This document shows positions 35,477-45,019 of a DNA stretch of 64,000 nt, piece after piece. The position numbers and the translations under genes were made by a program. Within the stretch, counting starts at the first letter, position 1. Each line of letters begins with the position of its first letter. The notes below the pieces were generated by a model, which was not told where the DNA came from, did not search any database, and was given only the letters and a program-made list of their open reading frames with translations. The stretch is from positions 1,191,661 to 1,255,660 of the forward strand of contig HG326877.1 of assembly GCA_000470055.1 (NCBI GenBank), in the 5' to 3' direction. The DNA comes from Campylobacter coli 76339 (GTDB taxonomy: Bacteria > Campylobacterota > Campylobacteria > Campylobacterales > Campylobacteraceae).

Positions 35477-36718
35477 TTGAGATTATTGTTTATTTTATTT
35501 TGTTGTTTTTTAGGCTTAAAAGCCGAAAATTTAATTACTTGCGATTATATAAAAAATAACAAAACCCAAATTTTTCAAGATAGTCTTAAACAGGACTATC
35601 TTGATATTGCTTCTACTTGTGATTTTTCCTTAAAAAATCAAACTTTTACTAAAAGACTTTATCAACTTGCTAATGAAATTCGCGGTGGAAATGCTGCTTG
35701 TAGCGGTGTTGAATATTTTCCAAAGCATCAAGAATTTGACTTTTTGCTTTTAAAAATCTCTATTGATCCTATAGAGTATCAAAAAGGTTTAGATACTCCT
35801 GAAAATTTAGAAAAAAAATACACTCTTTTAAGATCTTATTTTAGGTATTGGGCATATCAAAGTATAGGAAATTTCAGACTTTATCAAGAATTTTGGAAAG
35901 AATACAATAATGCCATAGAACCCTTAGAACAATATTTTGAAAATAATTTTAAATTTGATAAGGGAAGCAATATTTACTACACAACCAATGCCTTAAATGA
36001 ATTTTTAAACTGGGCTGTAGGAGAAACTAAAATTTATAAAGATATAAGTCCTTTAGCAAAAGTTTTATCTAATAAAAATCATTCAATAAACTATATCCAA
36101 GATTTTATTTATTCCAATAAACCAAATCGAGATGAGCTTACCATAGGACTTCAAGCTGCTTTATTAAAACAACGCAGCAGAGATATCTTAAATCTTTTAA
36201 TTCATTTAGGCGCTGAGATTGATGAGGGCTATGAAAATGCTTTATTTTATGCCTTAGAAAGCTATGATAATACTAAATTTTTACTAGAGCTAGGTCTAAA
36301 TGTCAATAGTACTAATACTTTTGGAAAAACACCTTTATTTTATGCTATAGAATTTAAACGCAAGGATATTATTTCACTGCTTTTAGAATATGGCGCCAAT
36401 GTTAATAAAAAATACATCAATAACAATGAAAAGCTCGCCCTAAGTGCAAATATAGGTGGAAATACTCCTTATTTTATCACCTTTTGTGCCTTAGAGCATA
36501 CTTCTAAAAATGTTCTTATGCACGCAGCTGCTTATGGGGATGTAGAAATTTTAAAAATGCTCATTGCCAAAGGTGCTGATATCAACGAAGTAGATGATTT
36601 AGGCTTTAATGCTTTGGATTTTGCTTTAGCAGCCAATCAAAAAGAAAATGCTAACTATCTACAAAGCCTAGGTTTAAAGCCCAATGAAAATTTAATTTAT
36701 GGAGGGAGTCTAGAATGA
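35477..36718 (+). CDS. Exported ankyrin-repeat protein
   Basis: A 413-residue protein starting at TTG (AAAGGA site upstream) with a signal peptide MRLLFILFCCFLGLKAEN. Residues 20-220 are unrecognised with several cysteines. About 225-405 holds ankyrin repeats: GLNVNSTNTFGKTPLFYAIEFKR, LLEYGANVNKKY and KGADINEVDDLGFNALDFALAANQ. Periplasmic ankyrin proteins usually mediate protein contacts, such as with catalase (AnkB-like); the partner here is unknown. The stop overlaps the next gene's ATG. Confidence 0.82.
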   Translation: MRLLFILFCCFLGLKAENLITCDYIKNNKTQIFQDSLKQDYLDIASTCDFSLKNQTFTKRLYQLANEIRGGNAACSGVEYFPKHQEFDFLLLKISIDPIEYQKGLDTPENLEKKYTLLRSYFRYWAYQSIGNFRLYQEFWKEYNNAIEPLEQYFENNFKFDKGSNIYYTTNALNEFLNWAVGETKIYKDISPLAKVLSNKNHSINYIQDFIYSNKPNRDELTIGLQAALLKQRSRDILNLLIHLGAEIDEGYENALFYALESYDNTKFLLELGLNVNSTNTFGKTPLFYAIEFKRKDIISLLLEYGANVNKKYINNNEKLALSANIGGNTPYFITFCALEHTSKNVLMHAAAYGDVEILKMLIAKGADINEVDDLGFNALDFALAANQKENANYLQSLGLKPNENLIYGGSLE

Positions 36719-37464
36719 AAACCGCATTTATCACAGGAGCAAGTTCTGGTTTTGGATATGCTTGCGTGGAAGCTTTTATACAAGAAGGATACAAAGTCAT
36801 TGCACTAGCAAGAAGAAAAGATCGCTTGGATGAATTAAAAGCTAAATACAAAGATCAAATTCACACCCTTTGTCTTGATGTAAGAAAGCAAGAAGAAATC
36901 TTTCATGCTGTTAAAAACCTGCCTAACGAATTTAAAGAAATAGACATACTTTTCAATAACGCTGGCTTAGCTCTTGGTATAGATGAATTTGATAAATTGA
37001 GCATAGAAGATATAGATACCATGGTTGATACCAATATAAAAGGTCTTTTATACGTAGCAAAAGCAATCATTCCTACGCTTCGCAAGCAAAAAAGTGCTTA
37101 TATATTCAATCTTGGCTCTGTGGCTGCTAAAAATCCTTATTTTGGTGGCAATGTGTACTGTGGAACCAAGGCGTTTGTGGGACAATTTTCTAAAGCTTTA
37201 AGAAATGATTTAAGAGGCACAAATATCAAGGTTACAAATATAGCTCCAGGTCTTTGCAAAACCGAATTTAGCGAAGTTCGTTTTAAAGGAGATAAAGCAA
37301 AAGCCGATGCAGTCTACGAAGGAACACAATACATAAGCGCACAAGATATAGCCAAAGTGGTGATGTCTATTATCAATCTGCCAAGCCATATCAATGTCAA
37401 TGAAATAGAACTAATGCCCGTTACTCAAACTTGGAATGGCTTTTATATAGAGCAAAACCGATGA
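36715..37464 (+). CDS. Short-chain dehydrogenase (YdfG-like NADP-dependent hydroxy-acid dehydrogenase)
   Basis: A 249-residue classical SDR. The cofactor motif TGASSGFGYA (residues 7-16), NNAG (about 79-82), a catalytic Ser (NLGSVAAKNPYFGG) and YxxxK as YCGTK (about 143-147) are all present. The C-terminal LMPVTQTWNGFY matches the YdfG branch that oxidises L-allo-threonine and related 3-hydroxy acids. The GGAGGGAG site is strong and it overlaps both neighbours, so it is co-translated with the Na+/H+ antiporter that follows. Confidence 0.85.
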   Translation: MKTAFITGASSGFGYACVEAFIQEGYKVIALARRKDRLDELKAKYKDQIHTLCLDVRKQEEIFHAVKNLPNEFKEIDILFNNAGLALGIDEFDKLSIEDIDTMVDTNIKGLLYVAKAIIPTLRKQKSAYIFNLGSVAAKNPYFGGNVYCGTKAFVGQFSKALRNDLRGTNIKVTNIAPGLCKTEFSEVRFKGDKAKADAVYEGTQYISAQDIAKVVMSIINLPSHINVNEIELMPVTQTWNGFYIEQNR

Positions 37465-39191
37465 GATTTTTAGTATTTTTTCTACTGCCTTTGATCGCAT
37501 TTGCCAACACACATCAAGCTACAGCAAATGCAAATTTATTTGGAGCTTTTACTCTTATACCTCCTTTGGTTGCTATTACTCTAGCTTTTATTACAAAAGA
37601 TGTGATTTTATCCCTTTTTGCGGGAGTTTTAAGTGGAACTTTCTTGCTCAGTCTTGCTTCTAATATTTTTCAAGCGGATAGTTTGAGTTTTATTCATTTT
37701 TACAATACTGCGATAGATTCTTTTTCGAAAATTATTTCTTATCTCTTAGAATCAACTTCAGATCCAGTAAATGCCGGTATTATCTTGCAAATTTTATGCA
37801 TAGGTGGGCTTGTTGCGTTGATTACAAAGATGGGTGGTGCAAAAGCTGTGGCTATAAAATTTGCAAAAAGAGCAAAATCAGCAGTATCGGCGCAAGTAAA
37901 TACTTGGTTTTTAGGATTGTTAATCTTTTTTGATGATTACGCTAATTTACTCATCGTAGGGCCTATCATGCGTCCTTTGGCAGATAAATTTAAAATTTCT
38001 CGTGAAAAATTTGCCTTTATTATTGATTCTACGGCTGCACCTGTTGCAGGAATTGCTGTGATTTCTACTTGGATAGGCTTGGAAGTATCTTTAATTAAAA
38101 ACGCCTATGAAGATATAGGTATTAGCAATATCAGCGCTTTTGGGATTTTTGTTGAAACCATACCTTATAGATTTTACAATATTTTTATGCTTTTCTTTGT
38201 TTTAATGACCGCACTTATGGGGCGTGAATTTGGTCCTATGCTAAAAGCTGAAATTCGCGCAAGAACAACGGGCCAAATCGCTCCTTTAACAAAATCAGGT
38301 ACACTAGACACCGCGGAGCTTGAAGATCAATTTCTAGCTCCAAAAGAAGGGATTAAAATTCGTGCATTAGATGCTATTATCCCTGTTTTAACTTTAATCG
38401 TTTTAGCCATACTTGGATTTTATTTTAACGGATTAAGTGCTTTAGAAGGCGAAGAATTGATAAAAGCAAATGCAAATCCTTTATCTTTTGAAACCTTTAG
38501 ACTAGCCTTTGGAAGTGCAAATTCTTCAGTAGTACTTTTTCAAGCAGCCTTATTTGCTGCTATCGTAGCAATTTTTATCGGGGTATATCGTAAGATTTTT
38601 AGCTTTAAAGAAGCGGTTGAAACTTGGATATACGGTTGGAAGACTATGATTTTTACCATAGTTTTACTCTTGTTTGCATGGTCGCTTTCAAGCATAGTAA
38701 AAGAGCTTGGAACTCCAGAATTTATTTCAAGCTTGCTTGCTGATAAATTGCCTGAATTTATTTTACCTGCCACCATTTTTGCTTTTGCTTCGCTTATTTC
38801 TTTTGCAATAGGAACAAGTTATGGAACTATGGGTATTTTAATGCCCCTAGCCGTACCTTTAGCTTATAAGATTGCGCAAATTAATGGGATGGATATGGAC
38901 GCAATGCATCATTATATGGTGATTAATATAAGCTGCGTTTTAACTGGAGCAATTTTTGGAAATCATTGTTCGCCTATTTCAGATAATGTAATCCTTTCAT
39001 CAATGAGTGCAAAATGTGATCATATGGAGCATGTTCGCACTCAAATTCCTTATGCTTTATTTATTTGCGTGATTTCTTTATTTGCTGGATATATACCTGT
39101 TTCTTTGGGGCTTAGCGTATGGCTAGTTCTTCCTTTAAATTTAATTCTTATTGCATTTTTACTTAGAGTTATCGGAAAGAAAGTTTCATGA
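37461..39191 (+). CDS. NhaC-family Na+/H+ antiporter
   Basis: A 576-residue membrane protein with about 12-13 helices and an N-terminal signal-like helix ([15 protein letters not shown]). [21 protein letters not shown] (near residue 160) and [21 protein letters not shown] / [27 protein letters not shown] are the conserved NhaC/MleN-type stretches. It exchanges Na+ (or a lactate/malate pair in MleN relatives) for protons. I use ATG 37461, overlapping the SDR stop, not the earlier in-frame ATG inside that gene. Confidence 0.87.
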   Translation: MRFLVFFLLPLIAFANTHQATANANLFGAFTLIPPLVAITLAFITKDVILSLFAGVLSGTFLLSLASNIFQADSLSFIHFYNTAIDSFSKIISYLLESTSDPVNAGIILQILCIGGLVALITKMGGAKAVAIKFAKRAKSAVSAQVNTWFLGLLIFFDDYANLLIVGPIMRPLADKFKISREKFAFIIDSTAAPVAGIAVISTWIGLEVSLIKNAYEDIGISNISAFGIFVETIPYRFYNIFMLFFVLMTALMGREFGPMLKAEIRARTTGQIAPLTKSGTLDTAELEDQFLAPKEGIKIRALDAIIPVLTLIVLAILGFYFNGLSALEGEELIKANANPLSFETFRLAFGSANSSVVLFQAALFAAIVAIFIGVYRKIFSFKEAVETWIYGWKTMIFTIVLLLFAWSLSSIVKELGTPEFISSLLADKLPEFILPATIFAFASLISFAIGTSYGTMGILMPLAVPLAYKIAQINGMDMDAMHHYMVINISCVLTGAIFGNHCSPISDNVILSSMSAKCDHMEHVRTQIPYALFICVISLFAGYIPVSLGLSVWLVLPLNLILIAFLLRVIGKKVS

Positions 39192-40264
39192 GTCTTCAAG
39201 AATTTGGTAATTTTTTAAAATTAGAAGAAAAAGCTTCTTTTATAAAAGAATTTTTTAAAGATTTTTATCAAGAAAATTTTGAGCTTTTTTCTTCTAAAGA
39301 CAAACATTATCGTACAAGAGCGGAACTTTCATTTTATCATGATAAAGATGAAATTCATTATGCAATGTTTGAAAATAAAAAGAAGATCATCATAGAAAGC
39401 TTAGATTTTGCAGATGAAAAAATCACTGCTTTTATGCCCAAACTCTTAAAACAAATTCGCAATAATGCAAATTTAAAAGAAAAACTTTTCGGCGTAGAGT
39501 TTTTAGCAACTAAAAAAGAATTAAGCACTACTCTACTCTATCATAAAAATATAGATCTTATTTACAATGACTTAAATAATTTAAGCTTAGAACTTGATGC
39601 GAATTTGATCGCAAGAAGCAAAGGTAGAAAGCTTGTTTTTAAAAAAGAAAATTTAAGACAAGAGCTTGATATACAGGGTAGAAAAATATTTTATGAATTT
39701 AACAATGATTGCTTCATACAGCCCAATACCTCCATCAATGAAAAAATGATAACTTGGGTATGCGAGAATTTAAAAGCTCAAGAAAGAAAAGATTTGCTTG
39801 AGCTTTATTGTGGATATGGAAATTTCACCCTAGCTTTAGCAAATTTTTTTGATAAAGTATTAGCTACTGAAATTTCAAAAAGCAATATTAATTTTGCTTT
39901 GCTTAATTGTAAGATAAACAATATTTCAAATATCCATTTTGCAAGGCTTTCAAGCGAAGAATTATCTCAAGCTTTAAGAAAAGAAAGAGAGTTTTTTCGT
40001 CTAAAAGATATTGTTTTGGATAGTTTTAATTTTTCTCATATTTTAGTTGATCCACCACGCGCAGGACTTGATAAAAGCGTGATTGACTTAATTAAAAATT
40101 ATGAAAACATTATTTATATTTCTTGCAACCCTGTCAGCTTGAAAGAAAATTTAAAAGAACTTACTCTCACACATAGAGTTGAAAAATTTGCACTTTTTGA
40201 TCAGTTTGTCAATACTCCACATTTAGAATGCGGAGTATTTTTGAAATCTTTAGATTCTAAATAA
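39188..40264 (+). CDS. trmA: tRNA (uracil-5-)-methyltransferase
   Basis: A 358-residue SAM-dependent enzyme that makes m5U54 in tRNA. SAM-binding motif [16 protein letters not shown] (about residues 200-215), [11 protein letters not shown], and the catalytic-Cys motif [13 protein letters not shown] (about 314). The C-terminus has the general-base Glu ([10 protein letters not shown]). There is no N-terminal TRAM domain, as expected for TrmA rather than RlmD. It overlaps the antiporter gene by 4 bp. Confidence 0.94.
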   Translation: MSLQEFGNFLKLEEKASFIKEFFKDFYQENFELFSSKDKHYRTRAELSFYHDKDEIHYAMFENKKKIIIESLDFADEKITAFMPKLLKQIRNNANLKEKLFGVEFLATKKELSTTLLYHKNIDLIYNDLNNLSLELDANLIARSKGRKLVFKKENLRQELDIQGRKIFYEFNNDCFIQPNTSINEKMITWVCENLKAQERKDLLELYCGYGNFTLALANFFDKVLATEISKSNINFALLNCKINNISNIHFARLSSEELSQALRKEREFFRLKDIVLDSFNFSHILVDPPRAGLDKSVIDLIKNYENIIYISCNPVSLKENLKELTLTHRVEKFALFDQFVNTPHLECGVFLKSLDSK

Positions 40265-40276
40265 TCTTAAATTTGA

Positions 40277-40314
40277 AAGTTGATGAATTATAAAAAATAA
40301 TAATCCATCAACTT
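40277..40314. terminator. 15-bp hairpin between convergent genes
   Basis: AAGTTGATGAATTAT (40277-40291) pairs over 15 positions with ATAATCCATCAACTT (40300-40314), with one G-U-type mismatch and an 8-nt A-rich loop. It lies just after the trmA stop and covers the last codons of the convergent membrane-protein gene. It lacks a good U run on either side, so a bidirectional terminator is probable but not certain. Confidence 0.5.
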
Positions 40315-40698
40315 AGCTAAAATCACGATAAGAATACAAAGCACAAAAACAAAAGGATGTATAAATTGTGTTAAAGGGTTTTTTCTCTTTAATATAAAGT
40401 GAAAAAATAAAGAGCACACTATTAAAGAGAAAATACTAAAAGCTAAAACTAATTTTATTAAAAAAATTAAATTTAGAGGATTAAGATGAAAGCTTATCAT
40501 CATACCACCGCTTAAGAACAATAAAAGCGCAATAAAAGGCATAATTTTAACGCCTACAGAAGAAAAAAGCTCTTTATCAAAATCCGGATTTTTTTTCTTG
40601 ATTGCACTCAATATAAAGACATCGACAAATAAATAACCTATAAAAAAGATTGCACAAAGTAGATGAACGATTAAAATATAAGGATAAATTTGAGCCAT
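40288..40698 (-). CDS. Small integral membrane protein with a G9 tract at its ribosome site
   Basis: A 136-residue protein with four membrane helices (YILIVHLLCAIFFIGYLFVDVFIL, IMPFIALLLFLSGGMMI, LIFLIKLVLAFSIFSLIVCSLFF, FIHPFVFVLCILIVILAKL). Helix-embedded His residues (H12, H70-type, H99-type, H113-type) give it a CopD/cytochrome-b561-like look, so haem or copper binding is possible but unproven. The ATG at 40698 is preceded, reading 5' to 3', by A10 then G9 then CGGA. The G run takes the place of the Shine-Dalgarno site, making length-dependent translation likely. Confidence 0.78.
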   Translation of the reverse strand: MAQIYPYILIVHLLCAIFFIGYLFVDVFILSAIKKKNPDFDKELFSSVGVKIMPFIALLLFLSGGMMISFHLNPLNLIFLIKLVLAFSIFSLIVCSLFFHFILKRKNPLTQFIHPFVFVLCILIVILAKLMDYYFL

Positions 40699-40702
40699 TC
40701 CG

Positions 40703-40721
40703 CCCCCCCCCTTTTTTTTTT
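40703..40721 (-). repeat. Homopolymer pair A10-G9 immediately upstream of a start codon
   Basis: On the minus strand ten As (40721-40712) are followed by nine Gs (40711-40703), ending 4 nt before the ATG at 40698. G runs of 8 or more are the hallmark of phase-variable loci in Campylobacter. Here the run is outside the coding frame, so length change would alter ribosome-site spacing or promoter geometry, not reading frame. Confidence 0.85.
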
Positions 40722-40722
40722 A

Positions 40723-40728
40723 AGTATA
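40723..40728 (-). promoter_or_regulatory. -10 box upstream of the homopolymer pair
   Basis: On the minus strand TATACT at 40728-40723, preceded by AAAAAATT, directly before the A10 run. Transcription would begin within the A run, giving a leader of only about 20 nt made of A and G tracts. Confidence 0.5.
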
Positions 40729-40873
40729 AATTTTTTGCATATTGTAGCAGTTTTTTGTCTTTTAAAAATTCACTTCAGTTAATTTTATGCAAATATATTG
40801 CCAAATTGAAAACTATTTTTAAGCGAAATAAGATTATGATTTAATTTTTAAAATTTTTATATAAAGTAACACA

Positions 40874-41293
40874 GTGAACGAAAATTTAATCGTAGATAAA
40901 ATACTCAAAAACACAAAAACCATTGCCATAGTAGGACTTAGTCCCGATGAAAGCAAACCTTCTTTTATGATAGGACAATTTTTACAAGAAAATAATTATA
41001 AAATTTATCCTATATATCCTAAATGTGATGAAATTTTAGGCGAACGCGTTTATCGAAGTTTAGATGATATCAATGAAAACATAGATCTTGTTTTAATGTT
41101 TCGCAAAGGTGAATTTGCTTCTTCATTATTGCCAAGCATTATCCATAAAGGAATTCAGAATTTTTGGCTACAACTTGGAATTTGCAACAATGAAGTTGCC
41201 AAAGAATGTGAAAAGTTAAAAATTAATTTCATACAGGATAAATGTATTATGCGCGAATTACCACTTTATCAAGATAGGATGAGTAAATGCTAG
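40874..41293 (+). CDS. CoA-binding-domain protein
   Basis: A 139-residue Rossmann-fold protein of the YccU/CoA_binding_2 type: TIAIVGLSPDESKPSFMIGQFLQENNYKIYPIYPKCDEILGERVYRSLDDI, with the CoA-binding G-x-S motif first and IDLVLMFRKGE at the second strand. A late ELGICNNE-like stretch (QLGICNNEVAKECEK) completes the domain. The start is GTG at 40874. Function is unknown in most bacteria. The stop overlaps the ilvA start. Confidence 0.85.
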   Translation: MNENLIVDKILKNTKTIAIVGLSPDESKPSFMIGQFLQENNYKIYPIYPKCDEILGERVYRSLDDINENIDLVLMFRKGEFASSLLPSIIHKGIQNFWLQLGICNNEVAKECEKLKINFIQDKCIMRELPLYQDRMSKC

Positions 41294-42498
41294 AATTAAA
41301 TAAAATCTACCAAGCCAAACAAAAAATTGCTGATTTTGTAAGCAAAACCCCTTTTATACATTCTTCTTTTTTAAGCGAACTTTGCAAGAGTGAGGTGTAT
41401 TTAAAAAATGAAAATTTGCAAATTACAGGAGCTTATAAAATTCGTGGCGCATACAACAAAATAGCCAATTTAGACTTAGAAGCTAAAAAAGCAGGAGTTA
41501 TAGCTGCTAGTGCTGGAAATCACGCTCAAGGCGTTGCCATAAGTGCAAAGAAATTTGGCACAAAAGCCATAATCGTAATGCCCGAATCCACCCCACTCTT
41601 AAAAGTTTCTGCTACCAAAAGTTTGGGCGCAGAAGTCATCTTAAAGGGTGATAATTTTGATGAAGCTTATGCTTTTGCAACAAACTATGCAAAAGAAAAT
41701 GGATTGAGTTTTATCCACCCTTTTGAAGATGAACTTGTGATGGCAGGACAAGGTACACTTATGCTTGAAATGCTTGATGATGTAAGCGATCTTGATACCA
41801 TCATAGCTCCTGTAGGGGGCGGTGGACTTATTAGCGGTATAGCAAGCGCCGCAAAACAAATCAATCCTAATATTAAAATTATTGCAGTAGGTGCTAAAGG
41901 AGCCCCTGCAATGCACGATAGCTTTAAAGCAAAAGAGGTTAAAAATTCTAAAAGCGTTCGCACTATAGCAGATGGTATTGCTGTGCGTGATGCTAATCCT
42001 ATTAACCTAGGTATTATCCTTGAATGCGTGGATGAATTTGTTCAAGTAGATGATGAGGAAATTGCTAATGCAGTATTATTTTTACTTGAGAAGCATAAAA
42101 TCATAGTCGAAGGCGCAGGTGCTGCAAGTGTAGCTGCCCTACTTCATCAAAAAATCGATATAAAAAATTCTAAGAAAATAGGCGTTGTTTTAAGCGGTGG
42201 CAACATTGATGTACAAATGCTAAATATCATCATAGAAAAGGGTCTTTTTAAAGCTTATCGTAAAATGCAAATCAATGTTACTCTAATTGACAAACCGGGA
42301 GCCTTACTCAATCTTACAGACAGCTTGAAATCAGCCAATGCAAACATAGTCAAAATTGATTATGATAGATTTTCAACAAAGCTTGATTATGGCGATGCTA
42401 TGATTTCTATCACCTTAGAAACCAAAGGCAAAGAACATCAAGAAGAAGTTAGAAATATCTTAAAAGATAAAGGTTTTGATTTTTACGAAACTTTCTAA
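41287..42498 (+). CDS. ilvA: Threonine dehydratase (biosynthetic type)
   Basis: A 403-residue PLP enzyme converting threonine to 2-oxobutanoate, the first step to isoleucine. The PLP lysine is in ITGAYKIRGAYNKI (about residue 49), SAGNHAQGVA binds the substrate carboxylate, and PVGGGGLISG holds the phosphate. The C-terminal 75 residues (YRKMQINVTLIDKPGALLNLTDSLK...) form one ACT regulatory domain. This short type can be feedback-insensitive to isoleucine or degradative; tdcB is an alternative name. Confidence 0.9.
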   Translation: MLELNKIYQAKQKIADFVSKTPFIHSSFLSELCKSEVYLKNENLQITGAYKIRGAYNKIANLDLEAKKAGVIAASAGNHAQGVAISAKKFGTKAIIVMPESTPLLKVSATKSLGAEVILKGDNFDEAYAFATNYAKENGLSFIHPFEDELVMAGQGTLMLEMLDDVSDLDTIIAPVGGGGLISGIASAAKQINPNIKIIAVGAKGAPAMHDSFKAKEVKNSKSVRTIADGIAVRDANPINLGIILECVDEFVQVDDEEIANAVLFLLEKHKIIVEGAGAASVAALLHQKIDIKNSKKIGVVLSGGNIDVQMLNIIIEKGLFKAYRKMQINVTLIDKPGALLNLTDSLKSANANIVKIDYDRFSTKLDYGDAMISITLETKGKEHQEEVRNILKDKGFDFYETF

Positions 42499-43217
42499 TA
42501 AGAAATTCTACTCAGATAAAGTCCGCAAGGCGGGGCTAAAAAATGATTATATTGTTTTTTAGCTTCGATTTGCTCTTTTAGCTCTTCCTCGCTCATCTTA
42601 TTTTCTAAAACTTTTAAAACACTCGCAACCATTAATCTTATTTGTGCCCTTAAAAAACCATTAGCCTTAAAGCGAAAAATAGTACATTCCTTATAAGAAT
42701 ATGCTTTAGCTAAAAATATTTCCCTGATAGTTGTTTTATTATCCCCTCCGCTTTTGCAAAAGAATTTAAAATCCTTAATACCTACAAAATTTTGCAAAAT
42801 AAGATCAGCCTTTAAAATATCGATAGAAGGATAAAAATGAACATAAGAAGCTAAAAAAGGATTATAAGCCCCGTGATAAAATATATAGCGATATTCTCTG
42901 CTTTTCACATCGTATCTTACTTCAAAATTTGAAGGCATAATTTTTAAATTTTTAACATGTATAAAAGGATGAGAAAATTTATTGATTTGCTTTCTAAGAT
43001 AGCTCAAATCCCTAAAGTGCTCCCCACATTCCACACAGGCAACAGCATAGCTTGCATGCACTCCCTTATCAGTTCGAGAAGCCATCAATACAGAGGAAAA
43101 AATTCCAAGATGACTTAAAGCATCTTGTAAAGCATCTTGAACGCTTTTTTTATGAGGTTGGGTAGCTGAACCCAAAAATTTCGATCCATCATAGGAAAAA
43201 ACAATTTTTAATTTCAT
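42495..43217 (-). CDS. truA: tRNA pseudouridine(38-40) synthase
   Basis: A 240-residue enzyme isomerising uridines 38-40 of the anticodon arm. The catalytic Asp is in MASRTDKGVHA (about residues 45-55). SREYRYIFYHGAYNPFLA and NGFLRAQIRLMVASVLKV are the conserved later motifs. I use ATG 43217, which overlaps the lptG stop as TGATG, rather than TTG one codon earlier. Co-transcribed with lptG. Confidence 0.94.
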   Translation of the reverse strand: MKLKIVFSYDGSKFLGSATQPHKKSVQDALQDALSHLGIFSSVLMASRTDKGVHASYAVACVECGEHFRDLSYLRKQINKFSHPFIHVKNLKIMPSNFEVRYDVKSREYRYIFYHGAYNPFLASYVHFYPSIDILKADLILQNFVGIKDFKFFCKSGGDNKTTIREIFLAKAYSYKECTIFRFKANGFLRAQIRLMVASVLKVLENKMSEEELKEQIEAKKQYNHFLAPPCGLYLSRISY

Positions 43218-44243
43218 CAATAACGACTCAAAATCATCTTTTTAAAACAAACAATAGATACGATAAAACTTAAGATAAAGATTCCAATAGAAGCTAAAAT
43301 CGGAGGCTGTGAAAAAGAGCTTAAAAGCCCAAAATATACAGCAATAACTCCAAACATACCAAAATAAATAAAACCTTTTTCATAACGATAAGTTACTATG
43401 CCAAAAGAAAGAGCAAAAAGCGTGCTTGCGAGCGGAAACAATGCTATAGTTACATAAATTACAAATTCTTTCGCGCGTTGGGGATTTGAATTTAAATCAT
43501 TCCAGTACTCATAGAATTTTTTAGTTTGCAAATTTTGATCATCAAACTGTGTATTAACTACGAGTTTGTCAAAATTTCCAGTAAAAAGCGTTTGTCCATT
43601 TTCAAAATTATACATTTTGCCATTAGAGAGTTTAAAAGCAAAGCTGTCTTCATTTCTTTGTACTGTTGCTTCCTTTGCGACAATCAATTGCTCTTTGTCT
43701 TCTATAGTACGTTTTGGATGATACATGATGATATTTTCATATCTGTCGTTTTCTTGTTTTTCAATAAAAATCATCCAGCCAAGAAATCTTTGCCCAAATT
43801 CACCCGTTTTATAATTAAATTTAACTTGAGTTTTTTTAAAATTTACAAAATTATCTTGCAATTCAAATACTATAGGTATCATAATCAAAGCTATAATTAG
43901 CATCAGCGCACTTACTAAAGCAGCAATTTTTAAAAAAAACTTAGCCAAAATTTTAGGTGAAAATCCTAAGGTAAACAACACTATACTTTCATTCTCTCTA
44001 GAAAGCCTAAAAAGAGCTAAAGTAAGGGCGATAAAAAAAGCTATAGGCAAGGTAAAAATGAGAATTCTAGGTAGCATAAAACCATATAATTTGAGCAAAT
44101 CTAAAAAAATTAATCTCAATACTAGAAGTAAGCTTGGCAAGTTGTATAAAAAAAACCATCGAAACTATAGTAAAAAGCACAAAAAAAATCGATAAATTTG
44201 TACTTAAAAATTGATTCAAAACATATCTTAAAGCAAGTTTCAT
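43217..44243 (-). pseudogene. lptG: LPS export permease LptG, frame broken by one extra base in a homopolymer
   Basis: The best start is ATG 44243 (MKLALRYVLNQFLSTNLSIFFV), giving the first membrane helix of a YjgP/YjgQ permease. The frame breaks at T7 on the minus strand (44109-44103). Removing one T joins ...SSIEINF to LDLLKLYGFMLPRILIFTLP and on to the stop at 43217, a 341-residue protein of normal length with six helices around a periplasmic jellyroll. As written, only a 307-residue fragment from a TTG at 44140 is open. LptG, with LptF and LptB, pulls lipopolysaccharide out of the inner membrane and is normally essential, so a homopolymer sequencing error is likeliest. Confidence 0.85.
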
Positions 44244-44251
44244 ATTAATTC

Positions 44252-45019
44252 CTAAACAATCAAATATATCAAATACATCACAAAAGCAGCATTGATAAAG
44301 GGTAAAAATGCTAGTTTTGTGCTTTTATTATAAACAAAAAAGGGCAAAGACAATAACGAAGCAAGAAAAAGAATTATAAAAGCACTCTTAAAACCAAAAA
44401 TTCCTGCCATGCTAGCAAGGATAATAATATCTGCGTCACCTAAATTTTCTTGTATGTTTTTTGTTTTAAAATTCTTTATGAATGCTATAAAATTTTTAAG
44501 CAAAAACAAAAAACCAGCAAAAATAAAAGCCTGAACCATAAATCCATTTTGAAAATTTTCAAATATGAAAAAATACGCAAATTCATCACTGCTAAAAGCA
44601 AAGGAAAATGCAACAAAAAAAATCAACCAAAGCAATTTTTGAGGCACAGCTTGAAATTTTAAATCTATATAAGAGAGCGCAAATAAAACAAATAAAAAAA
44701 TCAATAAATGGATAAATTCCCCCATATCTTGACTTAACAAATAAGCAATCCAAGTAAAAACAATCCCCAAAATTTCAGCTAAAAAAACATAAAAAGGGAT
44801 TTTAGCATGGCAAGTTTTGCACTTAAAACGAAGAAAAATATAAGAAAAAATGGGTATTAACTCTAAGGGTTTGAGTTTTTGATGACAAGAAAAGCAATAA
44901 GAACGCAAGCTTAATAAGGGCTTGTTTTCACAAAAACGCATTGTCACGCTCATGCAAAATGAACCCAAGCTCGCTCCTAAAATAGCTAAAATCAAAAAAA
45001 CTATAGGATTATTTTCCAA
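44252..45019 (-). CDS. Type IV prepilin peptidase (A24 family)
   Basis: A 255-residue inner-membrane aspartic protease and N-methylase that matures pseudopilins. The cytoplasmic N-terminal domain has two CxxC pairs, CFSCHQK and CKTCHAK (about residues 42-70), for zinc. The catalytic Asps are in SYIDLKFQ (about 141) and NLGDADIIILA (about 193). About 7-8 membrane helices. In Campylobacter, which lacks type IV pili, this enzyme serves the type II-like DNA-uptake system. It overlaps the uppS stop by 11 bp. Confidence 0.9.
   Translation of the reverse strand: MENNPIVFLILAILGASLGSFCMSVTMRFCENKPLLSLRSYCFSCHQKLKPLELIPIFSYIFLRFKCKTCHAKIPFYVFLAEILGIVFTWIAYLLSQDMGEFIHLLIFLFVLFALSYIDLKFQAVPQKLLWLIFFVAFSFAFSSDEFAYFFIFENFQNGFMVQAFIFAGFLFLLKNFIAFIKNFKTKNIQENLGDADIIILASMAGIFGFKSAFIILFLASLLSLPFFVYNKSTKLAFLPFINAAFVMYLIYLIV

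Noticed and set aside
42541-43217. lptG truncation as genuine gene loss
   Set aside because: Both sides of the break are fully conserved in character and the gene is normally essential, so a decayed pseudogene is unlikely. It is listed as interrupted because the frame as written is broken.
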